DNA of 64,000 nucleotides from JABCYV01 sp963729325 (lineage in GTDB: Bacteria; Acidobacteriota; Terriglobia; Terriglobales; Acidobacteriaceae): positions 1-64,000 of the forward strand of contig CAVSNS010000025.1 in the NCBI GenBank assembly GCA_963729325.1, read 5' to 3'. Below, one piece after another: positions 9,548 through 18,772 of this stretch. Position 1 is the stretch's first letter. Every line of letters begins with the position of its first letter. Under the pieces are notes generated by a model that was not told the origin of the DNA, ran no database searches, and saw nothing but the letters and a program-made list of their open reading frames with translations. The position numbers and the translations under genes were made by a program.

Positions 9548-10660
9548 TCAGTGCAACAAGTCCAGCGTATTATCACCGTCATCCACGAAGTACACGCCTT
9601 TCCCGTTGAGCGTAATCGCCAAACCGAAGAGGGTCCCAGCCCCTTGCCCGGAAGTGTCGACCGGCTTCACCGCAACCTGCGAACCTCCGGTTGTGGTCTC
9701 GACCATGTTGCCGTCGCCTGCGTTGACCGTCAGAATATCGCCATTCGGGGCAACGGTCAGCCCCAGCGGCCCATTGAGCGCCCCTCCCACGGACACGGTT
9801 TTTCCTGTGCCCGCGCTGCCGAACCTCGACAAAGCGTTGGGAATGGCCGCGATCCGGTTGGCCAGCGTGTCGGCGACATAGAGTGTGCCATCCGTCCCCA
9901 AACCTACTCCGGTCGGCCCGATCACCAGCGCTGCGGGGTCAGTCCTTTCGCCGAAACCCGATCCCACTGCGGTTCGCTGCAGCTCTTGGGGCATGCCGTG
10001 GTTCGGGATGAACAGAAGGATGCGAACCACTGTCCCTCGGTTCACTACACTGCCTTTTGCGGCTACGGTTCCGTTAAGAACATTGCTCACGAATAGTTCC
10101 GCAACCGAACCCAGATCGAACGCCGTCATATCCCAAGGGCCGTTGATCCTAACGCCGTTGAACGAACCGGAAAATGTCTCCACCACTCGGCCCACGCTGT
10201 TCAGAACCAGCAGGCAGCCCGCTTGTGCTGTGGCTGCGGTGCCGTCGGACGTCGGCAGGCTACCGACGACTACCCAGCCGGTGCGCAATACCACCAACGC
10301 AGTCGTCAGACCTATGCCTGCCGGGCAAGGCCCCGGCAGCTTCGGGCCGATCTTGGCGAACACTTTGACCGTCCCGTTGGGCGCGATATCCATGATCGTG
10401 GTGCCGGTGCCTTGCAGATTCGACTTCGCGTTGAAATTGCTTACCAGGACATGGCCGCGAACCAGTAACCCGGTAGTGGACGGTACTACAGCGACGCCAT
10501 ATGGGTTCACGTCACCGTTTGCCGGAACAGTGGATGCCACCTTGTTGATTTTGCCGAGCGGTCCGATAAATGAACCGTCACTGGCATTCGCCATAACCGG
10601 CACCAGTGCCAGAATGACGCCGGGCAACCAGGCTCGGCTCAAGAGAGTTAGGGTTCTCAT
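9548..10660 (-). CDS. Secreted NHL-repeat beta-propeller protein
   Basis: About 370 residues with a signal peptide ending near ANAS. The rest consists of repeated blades with NHL/SMP-30-like patterns: NPYGVAVVP, GLGTDGTLYVADTLANRIAAI, GPLGLTVAPNGDILTVNAGDGN and GLAITLNGKGVYFVDDGDNTLDLL. Such proteins are common in acidobacteria and usually have no assigned function; periplasmic or extracellular location is likely. Two ATGs are possible (10666 and 10660); the second sits 8 bases after AGGAG and is preferred. Confidence 0.82.
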   Translation of the reverse strand: MRTLTLLSRAWLPGVILALVPVMANASDGSFIGPLGKINKVASTVPANGDVNPYGVAVVPSTTGLLVRGHVLVSNFNAKSNLQGTGTTIMDIAPNGTVKVFAKIGPKLPGPCPAGIGLTTALVVLRTGWVVVGSLPTSDGTAATAQAGCLLVLNSVGRVVETFSGSFNGVRINGPWDMTAFDLGSVAELFVSNVLNGTVAAKGSVVNRGTVVRILLFIPNHGMPQELQRTAVGSGFGERTDPAALVIGPTGVGLGTDGTLYVADTLANRIAAIPNALSRFGSAGTGKTVSVGGALNGPLGLTVAPNGDILTVNAGDGNMVETTTGGSQVAVKPVDTSGQGAGTLFGLAITLNGKGVYFVDDGDNTLDLLH

Positions 10661-10898
10661 TGTCATTTCTCCTAGGAGTGACTTGACCGTCCGACGCGAA
10701 ATGCTGAAGGCTCAACCGTCGACTAACCCTTTACACAGCTTTGGCAGGGCTGAGGTTAGTCCGCTGCCTCAGGAGGGTATGTCAATGAATTGTAAAAAAG
10801 CTGTCACATCCTCCCAACAATTCTGGAGATTGCGAAGCCCGATAACCTAGCTCTGATGGTGAATCCTTGAGATGATAGAGGCAGCTGAGGCCATGCGA

Positions 10899-11168
10899 AT
10901 GTGCAGGAATATCAAAACCCTTTTCAACTTCGATCCGCCGGTCACGGACGAAGAGATTCGAGCTGCTTCGCTGCAGTTCGTAAGAAAGATCAGCGGATTC
11001 AACAAACCGTCGAAGGCAAACGAAGCCGCATTCCTGGCTGCAATCGATGAAGTAGCCAGCATCTCAACCCGTCTTCTACGTTCGCTTGAGACCACTGCGC
11101 CGGCGAAGAACCGGGAAGAAGAAGCTGCAAAAGCGAGAGCCCGTGCCGCCGAGCGGTTCGGCGCCTGA
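10899..11168 (+). CDS. DUF2277 family protein
   Basis: About 89 residues. The family signature is obvious: it starts MCRNIKTLFNFDPP, continues with TDEEIRAASLQFVRKISGF and NKPSKANEAAF, and ends in an Ala/Arg-rich helix (RARAAERFGA). The open frame begins at 10872, but family members start exactly at MCRNIK, so 10899 is used. Small cytosolic protein of unknown function. It stands alone between a propeller gene and small hypotheticals. Confidence 0.92.
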   Translation: MCRNIKTLFNFDPPVTDEEIRAASLQFVRKISGFNKPSKANEAAFLAAIDEVASISTRLLRSLETTAPAKNREEEAAKARARAAERFGA

Positions 11169-11237
11169 GGGGACCAAACACATCTACACTCAAGGCAAGT
11201 GGTGCCCGTGTGGACAATATCTTAGAGGGAGATTTAA

Positions 11238-11441
11238 CTAACCAGCGGCTTTACGTTTTTCGAATGGGAGCTCTCGGGGAGACCGGACGCCGATGGCTGC
11301 CAGCGCTCTCAGTCGTTGTGTATGTTCCTGAAGGGCAGATTTCAGCTCGGTAAGAATGGCACTCAAGTCGTCAGATTCCTGCACCGAAACAGCCTTGGCG
11401 CAAAGATGACGGATTCGATCTTCCAGACGACGGAGTGGCAT
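11238..11441 (-). CDS. Small hypothetical protein, helical
   Basis: 67 residues from ATG 11441 (an in-frame TTG is 6 bases upstream). The composition suggests two amphipathic helices (LEDRIRHLCAKAV; LSAILTELKSALQEHTQRLRAL). No recognised domain and no signal peptide. Its size and the heptad-like Leu spacing resemble the other small helical protein encoded at 11597-11758. Moderately likely to be a real gene. Confidence 0.5.
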   Translation of the reverse strand: MPLRRLEDRIRHLCAKAVSVQESDDLSAILTELKSALQEHTQRLRALAAIGVRSPRELPFEKRKAAG

Positions 11442-11596
11442 ACGCAAGGTGGAGTGTCACAGTTAGACTGCCACAGAATGAGCCATAGTTCGATACAGTA
11501 CTTACTGTAGGCGGCCCTCAAGGTTGTCACGTTTCGTGTCAGTCGGGAGGCTATGGTAAAGTCTGCTCCTTGGGGTCCTTAGCAATCGATACCGGC

Positions 11597-11758
11597 ATGA
11601 TCGACAAAGACAAGGAAAGCTGGCTGAAACTCTGCGAACAAGCGGCAAACGAACAGAATCCCGAGAAATTAATGCATCTGGTCGCGGAGATTACGCGCCT
11701 CCTCGAAGAGAAAGAGCAAAGACTCAAAGTCACGGCTATTGACGGAAAGAGCGCCTAA
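11597..11758 (+). CDS. Small hypothetical helical protein
   Basis: 53 residues beginning MIDKDKESWLKLCEQAANEQ and continuing with EKLMHLVAEITRLLEEKEQRLK. It is strongly amphipathic and probably all-helical. Short proteins with this WLKLCEQA...RLLEEKEQRL pattern occur in acidobacterial genomes, but I know no function. The open frame extends to 11570 without a better start. Confidence 0.55.
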   Translation: MIDKDKESWLKLCEQAANEQNPEKLMHLVAEITRLLEEKEQRLKVTAIDGKSA

Positions 11759-11874
11759 CTCCTAGTCCTTCAGCCGTTCTTTGGACGCCCTTCCGTCGGT
11801 TGCTGGAAGTGGCATGGCGGGGCGCATGGCGGCCGTCTAAACTTCCATTCGTTGTGCAAACGCCGAATGGTCGC

Positions 11875-12192
11875 TCAAAGCCGGATTGGCTGAGCTTCGT
11901 CCACTGCCGAAGAGCTTCCTGTCCGATTCTTGCTCTGCCAACTATCAATCAGCCGTTTATCTGCTGCTACTGTCTTTAGACTCTTCTCTCTTCCGGCACT
12001 TTGAATGGCAAGTAACCTTTGAATCAATTCGGTGAAGTCTTCCACTGGATCCCCCAACAAAAGCTGGACATCAAGCCAACGCCGGCAAAGATTTGCCGCT
12101 CCCAGGTTTGGCTTTGTAAGGTTTACGGTGCGCAGTCTGACTTCGCAATCGGGTAAATCCTGTATTCGCGCTCTAAGGAAGCGGAATTTCAA
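11875..12192 (-). CDS. Hypothetical protein, weakly supported
   Basis: An open frame of 105 residues, Arg/Leu-rich, without recognisable motifs, signal peptide or clear Shine-Dalgarno. The central part (VEDFTELIQRLLAIQSAGREKSLKTV) could form a helix. It fills a 600-bp interval that otherwise has no gene; codon choice gives no strong argument either way. It may be spurious. Confidence 0.25.
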   Translation of the reverse strand: MKFRFLRARIQDLPDCEVRLRTVNLTKPNLGAANLCRRWLDVQLLLGDPVEDFTELIQRLLAIQSAGREKSLKTVAADKRLIDSWQSKNRTGSSSAVDEAQPIRL

Positions 12193-12381
12193 CCTGCGGA
12201 AACTCCTTCCCTAGACCTCGGAGAGCCAGGGCGGCCCATTCCAGAGATTGTAGGAATCGCGGAGGACGATGAGATTTTCATGTGGCAAGACAGAGGAAAT
12301 GCGGATCCCTTCGCTTGCTTTCGCCGCACCCGCGCGGTTCAAGCAGGGCTCGGGATGACAAGGCGTAAGGTTCCTCGGCGC

Positions 12382-14000
12382 TTACCCGTCCTGTAGCGGG
12401 ACACGGAGATCCTCGCCGGTCATCTCCTTTGGCTGCGGAATGCCGAGCATGCCGAGCACTGTCGGCGAGATGTCACGCAGCGAACCATTGGGCTTGAGGC
12501 TAAACTTTTTGTTGTTCTCAGCGACCACGATAAACGGCACGGGATTTGTGGTGTGCGCAGTGTGCGGACCTCCGGTGGCGGGATCGATCATCATTTCGGC
12601 ATTACCGTGATCGGCGGTGATCAGCAGCGCGCCGCCCTTGGCTCGCACTGCAGATTCGATACGTCCCAGGCATGCATCCACTGTTTCCACCGCCTTTACG
12701 GTAGGCTCGATCTTGCCGGAATGGCCCACCATATCGGCGTTGGCGAAGTTCACAATGATGACGTCGAAAGCGCCGTCCTCAACCGCCTTCACAACAGCGT
12801 CGGCGATCCCTGCCGCGCTCATCTCTGGCTTCAGATCGTAAGTCGCAACCTTGGGCGACGGCACCAGCAGACGTTCTTCCCCGGGGAAAGGCTGCTCCAC
12901 GCCGCCGTTGAAGAAGTAGGTGACGTGCGCGTATTTCTCGGTCTCGGCAACACGCAGGTTACGGAGATTCGTTTGGGCCATCACGTTGGCCAGGATGTTG
13001 TCCAGCGACTCTGGAGGAACTACGACCGGCAAAGTAAATTTCTTGTCGTACCGGGTCATGCAGACGTAGTGCAGATTCTTAGGCGCCCGGTCGCGGGGGA
13101 TGGCGGCATCAAGATCGGCGGCTCCGGGCAAGTCACGTCCGGCTTCTTCATTCAGTCCGCTGTTGCGAGCTAGAGCGCGCGTAATCTGACGGACCCGGTC
13201 AGCGCGAAAGTTGAAGCAGATGCAGGAGTCCTCGTCGCGGATGGTGGCGCCGGCGGCTGGCCGCGGCTTGGTCCACGCAAACGAAGGGAACGACGAATTC
13301 GTCGGTCACGCCTTTGTTGTACGAGTCTTTAATGCCCTGCACTGGGTCGACGTAAGTTGCCGCCTTCACCGTTGCCATACACCATGGCGTTAAACGCTTT
13401 AGCAATGCGCTCCCAACGACGGTCGCGATCCATGGCGTAGTAGCGGCCATTCACGGTCGCAATCTTGGCGGTGTTGTATTCGCGCATCTTCTGCTGAAGC
13501 TGTTCCAGGTAGCCAGCGCCGCTGGTGGGCAAGGTGTCGCGGCCGTCCATGAAAGCATGCACGAAGACGCGATCGACACCGTTTTGTTTGGCCATCCTCA
13601 GCAGAGCATAAAGATGGGTCTGGTAGGAATGCACGCCGCCATCGGAGAGGAGACCGAAGAGATGCAAGCGGCGGCCGCCGGTGCGAGCATTTTTCATCGC
13701 CTCGAGCAGTACTGGATTGGAAAAGAATTCCCCGTTCTGGATCATCAGCTCGATGCGGGTGCTGTCCATATGGACGATGCGGCCGGCGCCGATATTGAGA
13801 TGTCCGACTTCGCTGTTCCCCATCTGGCCGTCGGGCAGACCAACGTATTTGCCACTGGTGTGAAGCAGCGTGTTGGGATATTCGCGAAGCAACCGGTCAT
13901 AGGTCGGCTTGCGGGCAAGTGCAATCGCGTTGGCCTTGGTCTCGGCGCGGTATCCCCAGCCATCGAGGACGATGAGAACGAGCGGTTTGGGACTAGTCAT
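12382..14000 (-). CDS. gpmI: 2,3-bisphosphoglycerate-independent phosphoglycerate mutase (two frameshifts)
   Basis: Glycolytic enzyme that interconverts 3- and 2-phosphoglycerate using two Mn ions. The N-terminus is MTSPKPLVLIVLDGWG with the metal Asp; the catalytic serine is in GNSEVGHLNIGAGR; then DGRDTLPTSG and NGRYYAMDRDRRW. At about 13355 the frame shifts (continuing YVDPVQGIKDSYNKGVTDEFVVPF) and again at about 13272 (KPRPAAGATIRDEDSCICFNFRADR). The C-terminal part has TADHGNAEMM and HTAHTTNPVPF. Corrected length is ~540 residues, normal for the family, so the shifts are probably not biological. The start codon overlaps the hicA stop codon (ATGA, 13997-14000), implying translational coupling to the toxin gene. 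Confidence 0.94.
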
Positions 14001-14245
14001 CTTCCGAAAAGATCCTCTTCCAACTTCGAGCGTTCGATGTTTAGGTAAGCGGCTACATCTGAAAGGATTGTGCTGAGCGTTCCAAGCCGCAAACTATGAT
14101 GGTTGGGGATTGTTAGGTGGTGCACGTAACCGCGAAGGGTCGACTGCAGCCGAATATGGCTGCCGACCTGCCGCGTTACTTCATAACCGTAACGCTTCAG
14201 CAATCTGATGAGTTCGTGACCGGCGAGATCACGAGGCAACCTCAA
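13997..14245 (-). CDS. hicA: HicA-family mRNA interferase toxin
   Basis: 82 residues. The short basic double-stranded-RNA-binding-like fold of HicA is recognisable: GHELIRLLKRYGYEVTRQVGSHIRL, with the catalytic His at residue 30 in the G-S-H motif, then LTIPNH. It is larger than minimal HicA (~60), because of a C-terminal helix (YLNIERSKLEEDLFGR). It overlaps the upstream antitoxin gene by 4 bases and the downstream gpmI by 4 bases, so all three are probably one transcript. It would cleave mRNA when free of antitoxin. Confidence 0.85.
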   Translation of the reverse strand: MRLPRDLAGHELIRLLKRYGYEVTRQVGSHIRLQSTLRGYVHHLTIPNHHSLRLGTLSTILSDVAAYLNIERSKLEEDLFGR

Positions 14246-14454
14246 GCCGAAATGACCTCGTCTTTCACCATGTGCAAGCGGATCACCGGCGGCGCTTTTC
14301 CCTCCTCAAAATGGCAGTGAACCGCCTCACGCACATTTAGCTTCAGCTCATCCATCGTGTCAGCTTGAGTGAAGATAGAGTAGCCGAGCGCGCGCGCTTC
14401 ATAGCCGCCCTCGGGAGACTCCTGGACAGAGAAGATGATTTCGGTTTCCGGCAT
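14242..14454 (-). CDS. hicB: HicB-like antitoxin
   Basis: 70 residues with the partly degraded RNase H-like HicB core: IIFSVQESPEGGYEARALGYSIFTQADTMDELKLNVREAV. Family members neutralise HicA by direct binding. No separate C-terminal DNA-binding domain is present, so autoregulation would need another factor. The gene order is antitoxin first, with a 4-base overlap with the toxin. An extra 5' fragment of gpmI ends 15 bases upstream of its start codon. Confidence 0.85.
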   Translation of the reverse strand: MPETEIIFSVQESPEGGYEARALGYSIFTQADTMDELKLNVREAVHCHFEEGKAPPVIRLHMVKDEVISA

Positions 14455-14469
14455 ATTTTTCTCAAGTGA

Positions 14470-14538
14470 TTATACTCCGCCAGCGATGGCACCCCAGCCT
14501 TCGAGGACGACCGGAACGAGCGGTTTGGGACGGGACAT
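14470..14538 (-). pseudogene. Duplicated 5' end of gpmI (22-codon remnant)
   Basis: From ATG 14538 the frame reads MSRPKPLVPVVLEGWG and then diverges and stops at 14470. It matches the first 15 codons of the real gpmI (ATG 14000): 38 of 45 bases are identical, including a 17-base run (GTCCCAAACCGCTCGTT). The two copies lie about 540 bp apart in direct orientation, with hicB and hicA between them. It looks like the old gpmI start, left behind when the toxin-antitoxin pair came in. It could also act as a leader peptide for hicB. Confidence 0.8.
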
Positions 14539-14609
14539 CTCAAAAATTTACCATGGAGGACAAAGGCACGGAGAAAACAAGGCCGTATAATCCAAGCCTG
14601 GAGAAACTC

Positions 14610-15114
14610 ATGCCGATCAGCGAATTTCTATTGCCCGAATTTGATTCAGAAATGAAAAAGACGCGCACCACTCTGGAGCGGGTACCAGCCGACCAGAAAG
14701 ACTTTGCACCGCATCCCAAGTCCATGCCTCTGGGCAAACTGGCGCCGCATGTGGCCGAGCTTGCCGGTTTCGGCCTGACCATTCTGACCACACCCGAGCT
14801 GGATTTCGCCAAGGGCAGTCGCAAGCGGTTGCCATGTGAGTCCGCGGCCCAGTTGGTGCAAGCTTTGGATGAGGGAGCAGCCAAGGTACGAGCGGCTTTG
14901 CAAAGTACTTCGGACGAAGCCTGGAAGGATCCCTGGAAGCTCAGCTTCCAAGAGAAGACCATCTTCGAGGGATCACGCTTTATGGCTTATCGACAAATGT
15001 TTCTGAACCACCTGGTGCATCATCGCGCCCAGCTTGGTGTGTATTTGCGTTTGAACGAGAAGCCGGTGCCGGCCGACTTATGGGCCATCAGCGGACGACA
15101 CAATGGGATTCTGA
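14610..15114 (+). CDS. DinB-family protein (one frameshift at the C-terminus)
   Basis: About 168 residues. It begins MPISEFLLPEFDSEMKKTRTTLERVP, a typical DinB/YfiT-like four-helix-bundle start, with metal-ligand histidines expected in APHVAELAGF and HLVHHRAQLGVYLRL. Around 15075 an extra base shifts the frame. The correct ending is TYGPSADDTMGF followed by a stop at 15112-15114, a conserved family ending; uncorrected, the frame runs to 15209. An upstream in-frame ATG at 14552 is possible. It is divergent from the hicB-hicA-gpmI unit. Many members are thiol-dependent transferases; substrate unknown. Confidence 0.85.
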
Positions 15115-15232
15115 GCAAGCGAGCGGCAGCCAGAAACCTTGATAAAAGTCCAAAGCTTCGCCCTCGGAAGCGGCTTATGTTTTCCGTGACGCGACCGACA
15201 CGCGAATAGGAGCTCGCTCCGTTCCGCTACGC

Positions 15233-15775
15233 CTACTTCTTCTCTGCCGGTTCGTTTTGCACTGGCGGTGTTTTCTGATCCTGTTCTTTTTCTTGGCGGG
15301 AAATGGCCTCGATCTGCCGCTGTATGCGCGGGTACATTGCTTGCATGCTTTCTGCCATGACTGCGGGCATCTCGCGGAGAAACTTTTGTCCGGTCGGCGA
15401 GGAGTAGAAGGAAGTCATCGAATTTACGTCGGTTTTGCTGAAATGCCGCTGATAAATCGGGATCATATCGTCGAGCATCGCGTCGAACGGGAAATTCTTG
15501 ATCAGGTCCTCAGACCGCTGATCAAGTCTCGCCAGTTCCTCATCCGAGATGTTCGGCCGAGTTTTCTTAATCTGTGCGCGATTCATGGAACGCATCTGCG
15601 CCATCATTTGTTCCATCATGCGATGGACCTGCTCGGGACTGTTCATGACGGCAAACAGTCTTTGGATATCTTCCCTAGAAGCCGCATCGGGGGCGACGGA
15701 CACAGTTACCTGTCCAACTGCAGCAGACAGACAAAAGCAGATCAAGCAAGCGGCACCGAGAATGCGCATTTTCAT
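15233..15775 (-). CDS. DUF2059 family secreted protein
   Basis: About 180 residues with a signal peptide (MKMRILGAACLICFCLSAAVG). The C-terminal half carries the DUF2059 signature: FYSSPTGQKFLREMPAVMAESM, followed by a helix rich in Gln and Glu. The start at 15775 is used; the open frame runs back to 15808. It lies 30 bp downstream of enolase on the same strand and may be cotranscribed. Function is unknown; probably periplasmic. Confidence 0.85.
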   Translation of the reverse strand: MKMRILGAACLICFCLSAAVGQVTVSVAPDAASREDIQRLFAVMNSPEQVHRMMEQMMAQMRSMNRAQIKKTRPNISDEELARLDQRSEDLIKNFPFDAMLDDMIPIYQRHFSKTDVNSMTSFYSSPTGQKFLREMPAVMAESMQAMYPRIQRQIEAISRQEKEQDQKTPPVQNEPAEKK

Positions 15776-15804
15776 AAACCTACCTTTTCGCGACCTACAG
15801 CGCT

Positions 15805-17093
<1,289 letters not shown>

Positions 17094-17393
17094 GGGCGTG
17101 AGTGCATCCTTCGTTGAGGATATGGTCTTCGAATCGTCGTCCACCTTGATGGCGGATACGGGACTGTCCGGGAAAAAAGATAGCCGTCGACCCGTCAAAT
17201 ATCCAGTGCCTGCGTGGAGCTTTCCCATCTCGTGAACTCAAAGGCGACGATTATAAATGAAGCCCTTGCCTCCGCTGGTTCGCCTCTCACTTCCACCGTT
17301 GTTCGGCATTCGCCAGTGCATTACAGTCAGCTCACACGCAGGATCGCACCATGGCGGAGTGAGGCTGAAGTAGCGAAGAATTCAGGAGGCGAG

Positions 17394-18023
17394 ATGAAGA
17401 AACTGATGGTACTGCTTTGCGTGATATTGCTGGCGGCTGCGGCGGTGGCACAAAACAACATGTCGTTGCCCGCGGGCACCGCGCTGAAGGTCAAACTGGA
17501 GACCCAGCTCTCCACCTTCGGTAGCAAGGAGGGTGACCCATTCTCCGGAAGAGTCATGGAGCCCGTGACGCTCGGTGGCAAAACTGTAATTCCGATCGGC
17601 GCTACGGTGCAGGGACGGGTTACTAAGGTTGACGAACCGCGACGCATCGCGGGCAAACCAACGATCGGGATCTTTCCGGAGGCGGTCGTCATGCCCAGCG
17701 GTGAACGCTATATGCTCAATGCCGCGCTGGTGGACACGAGTGTGAGAAATGGAACCGATGTCAATACTGAAGGTCAATTCAAAGGTAAGGGCTACGATGG
17801 CAAAGATCTGACGGAGATCGGGTTTGGTACCGGCGGCGGCATGCTGATTGGCGGATTGGCTGGCGGAGGCAAGGGCCTGCTGATCGGTGGCACAGTCGGC
17901 GCAACCATCACGGTTGCCCACTGGCTGGGAAAGAGAAGATCGGCATTCCTTCCCCCGGGCACGGAACTGAACATGGAGTTGAGCCGTCCGCTGGCCTTCA
18001 CGGCGCAGAGCGGCGGGCAGTAA
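17394..18023 (+). CDS. Secreted protein with glycine-zipper segment
   Basis: 209 residues, starting MKKLMVLLCVILLAAAAVAQ (signal peptide) after a strong AGGAGG at 17384. The body has beta-rich segments (LPAGTALKVKLETQLSTF, VIPIGATVQGRVTKV), like pilus/TrbI-type C-terminal domains. It then has a Gly-rich stretch (GFGTGGGMLIGGLAGGGKGLLIGGTVGA) resembling a glycine zipper, and ends LPPGTELNMELSRPLAF. Probably periplasmic or membrane-associated; no function assigned. A good terminator follows. Confidence 0.75.
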   Translation: MKKLMVLLCVILLAAAAVAQNNMSLPAGTALKVKLETQLSTFGSKEGDPFSGRVMEPVTLGGKTVIPIGATVQGRVTKVDEPRRIAGKPTIGIFPEAVVMPSGERYMLNAALVDTSVRNGTDVNTEGQFKGKGYDGKDLTEIGFGTGGGMLIGGLAGGGKGLLIGGTVGATITVAHWLGKRRSAFLPPGTELNMELSRPLAFTAQSGGQ

Positions 18024-18035
18024 CAGAAATGGTGG

Positions 18036-18064
18036 AACCGGAGGCATTTGCCTCCGGTTTTTTT
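18036..18064 (+). terminator. Rho-independent terminator
   Basis: Perfect 10-bp stem AACCGGAGGC/GCCTCCGGTT with loop ATTT and a following T-run. It closes the transcript of the secreted protein ending at 18023 and separates it from vapBC. Confidence 0.9.
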
Positions 18065-18080
18065 CGCCCCGATTTACAAT

Positions 18081-18098
18081 CTGCCATAAATATGGCAG
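18081..18098. promoter_or_regulatory. Palindrome upstream of vapBC, candidate VapB operator
   Basis: CTGCCATA-AA-TATGGCAG: perfect 8-bp arms with a 2-base spacer, ending 10 bases before the GTG start of vapB. VapB-type ribbon-helix-helix antitoxins normally autoregulate through such palindromes. The inference is from position and symmetry only. Confidence 0.6.
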
Positions 18099-18108
18099 AA
18101 TACTGACA

Positions 18109-18339
18109 GTGAGAACGACGGTCGACATTCCGGATCCCCTATACCGCGAACTCAAGAGCAAAGCCGCGCACGAAGGACGCTCAGTGAAAGAGGTGATCCT
18201 TCGAGTGGTGATGGTTGAGCTTAAGGGTAAGTCAAACAAGCGACAACGCCGCGTGTCTCTTCCCATTGTGACTTCCAGGCGGCCGGGAGCCGTTCGGCTG
18301 GACAATGCCAAGATCTTCGAGATCATTCCTTTTCCCTGA
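18109..18339 (+). CDS. vapB: VapB-type ribbon-helix-helix antitoxin
   Basis: 76 residues from a GTG start. The N-terminus, MRTTVDIPDPLYRELKSKAAHEGRSVKEVILRVV, is a clear ribbon-helix-helix DNA-binding fold; the basic C-terminal part probably wraps the toxin. It overlaps the PIN-domain gene by 35 bases, the usual antitoxin-toxin order. An 18-bp palindrome sits directly upstream. Confidence 0.85.
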   Translation: MRTTVDIPDPLYRELKSKAAHEGRSVKEVILRVVMVELKGKSNKRQRRVSLPIVTSRRPGAVRLDNAKIFEIIPFP

Positions 18340-18754
18340 TGTGAATGTCTGGATGGCCCTCACCTACGAGGGTCACATTCATCACGCGGGAGCGAGAAAG
18401 TGGTTCGAGCAAGTAGACGCGGACGCGCACATCTGCTTCTGTCGCTTCACCCAACTGAGTCTCCTTCGGCTTCTCACAACCACCGCCGTGATGGGGGACG
18501 ACGAAGTCATGAGTCAAGCCGATGCGTGGAGAGCATACGATCGCTGGATGGAGGACGGCAGAATCATGCTCGTCGATGAGCCACCTGGGATGGAGCCCGC
18601 TTTCCGCTCTATGAGTAGAAAGCCGCGGCCGGCTCCGAAAGATTGGGCGGACTCATATTTTGCTGCCTTTGCTGTGACGGCTGGGCTGCGGCTAGTGACA
18701 TTTGATCAAGGGTTTCGAGGGAAGATCCGAGAACTGCTGCTTCTGAAACACTAG
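18305..18754 (+). CDS. vapC: VapC-type PIN-domain ribonuclease toxin
   Basis: 149 residues. PIN-domain features: the first acidic residue in FLFPDVNVWMAL, an HHAGARKWF helix, TQLSLLRLL with the conserved Leu/Arg, the second acidic cluster DWADSYFAAFA, and the last Asp in LVTFDQGF. These acids bind Mg/Mg-Mn in the RNase active site. The start overlaps vapB; translation from an internal codon cannot be excluded. It belongs to the longer (~140-residue) PIN subgroup, frequent in acidobacteria and cyanobacteria. Confidence 0.88.
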   Translation: MPRSSRSFLFPDVNVWMALTYEGHIHHAGARKWFEQVDADAHICFCRFTQLSLLRLLTTTAVMGDDEVMSQADAWRAYDRWMEDGRIMLVDEPPGMEPAFRSMSRKPRPAPKDWADSYFAAFAVTAGLRLVTFDQGFRGKIRELLLLKH

Positions 18755-18772
18755 TCGGCTTGGAGCATCGTT

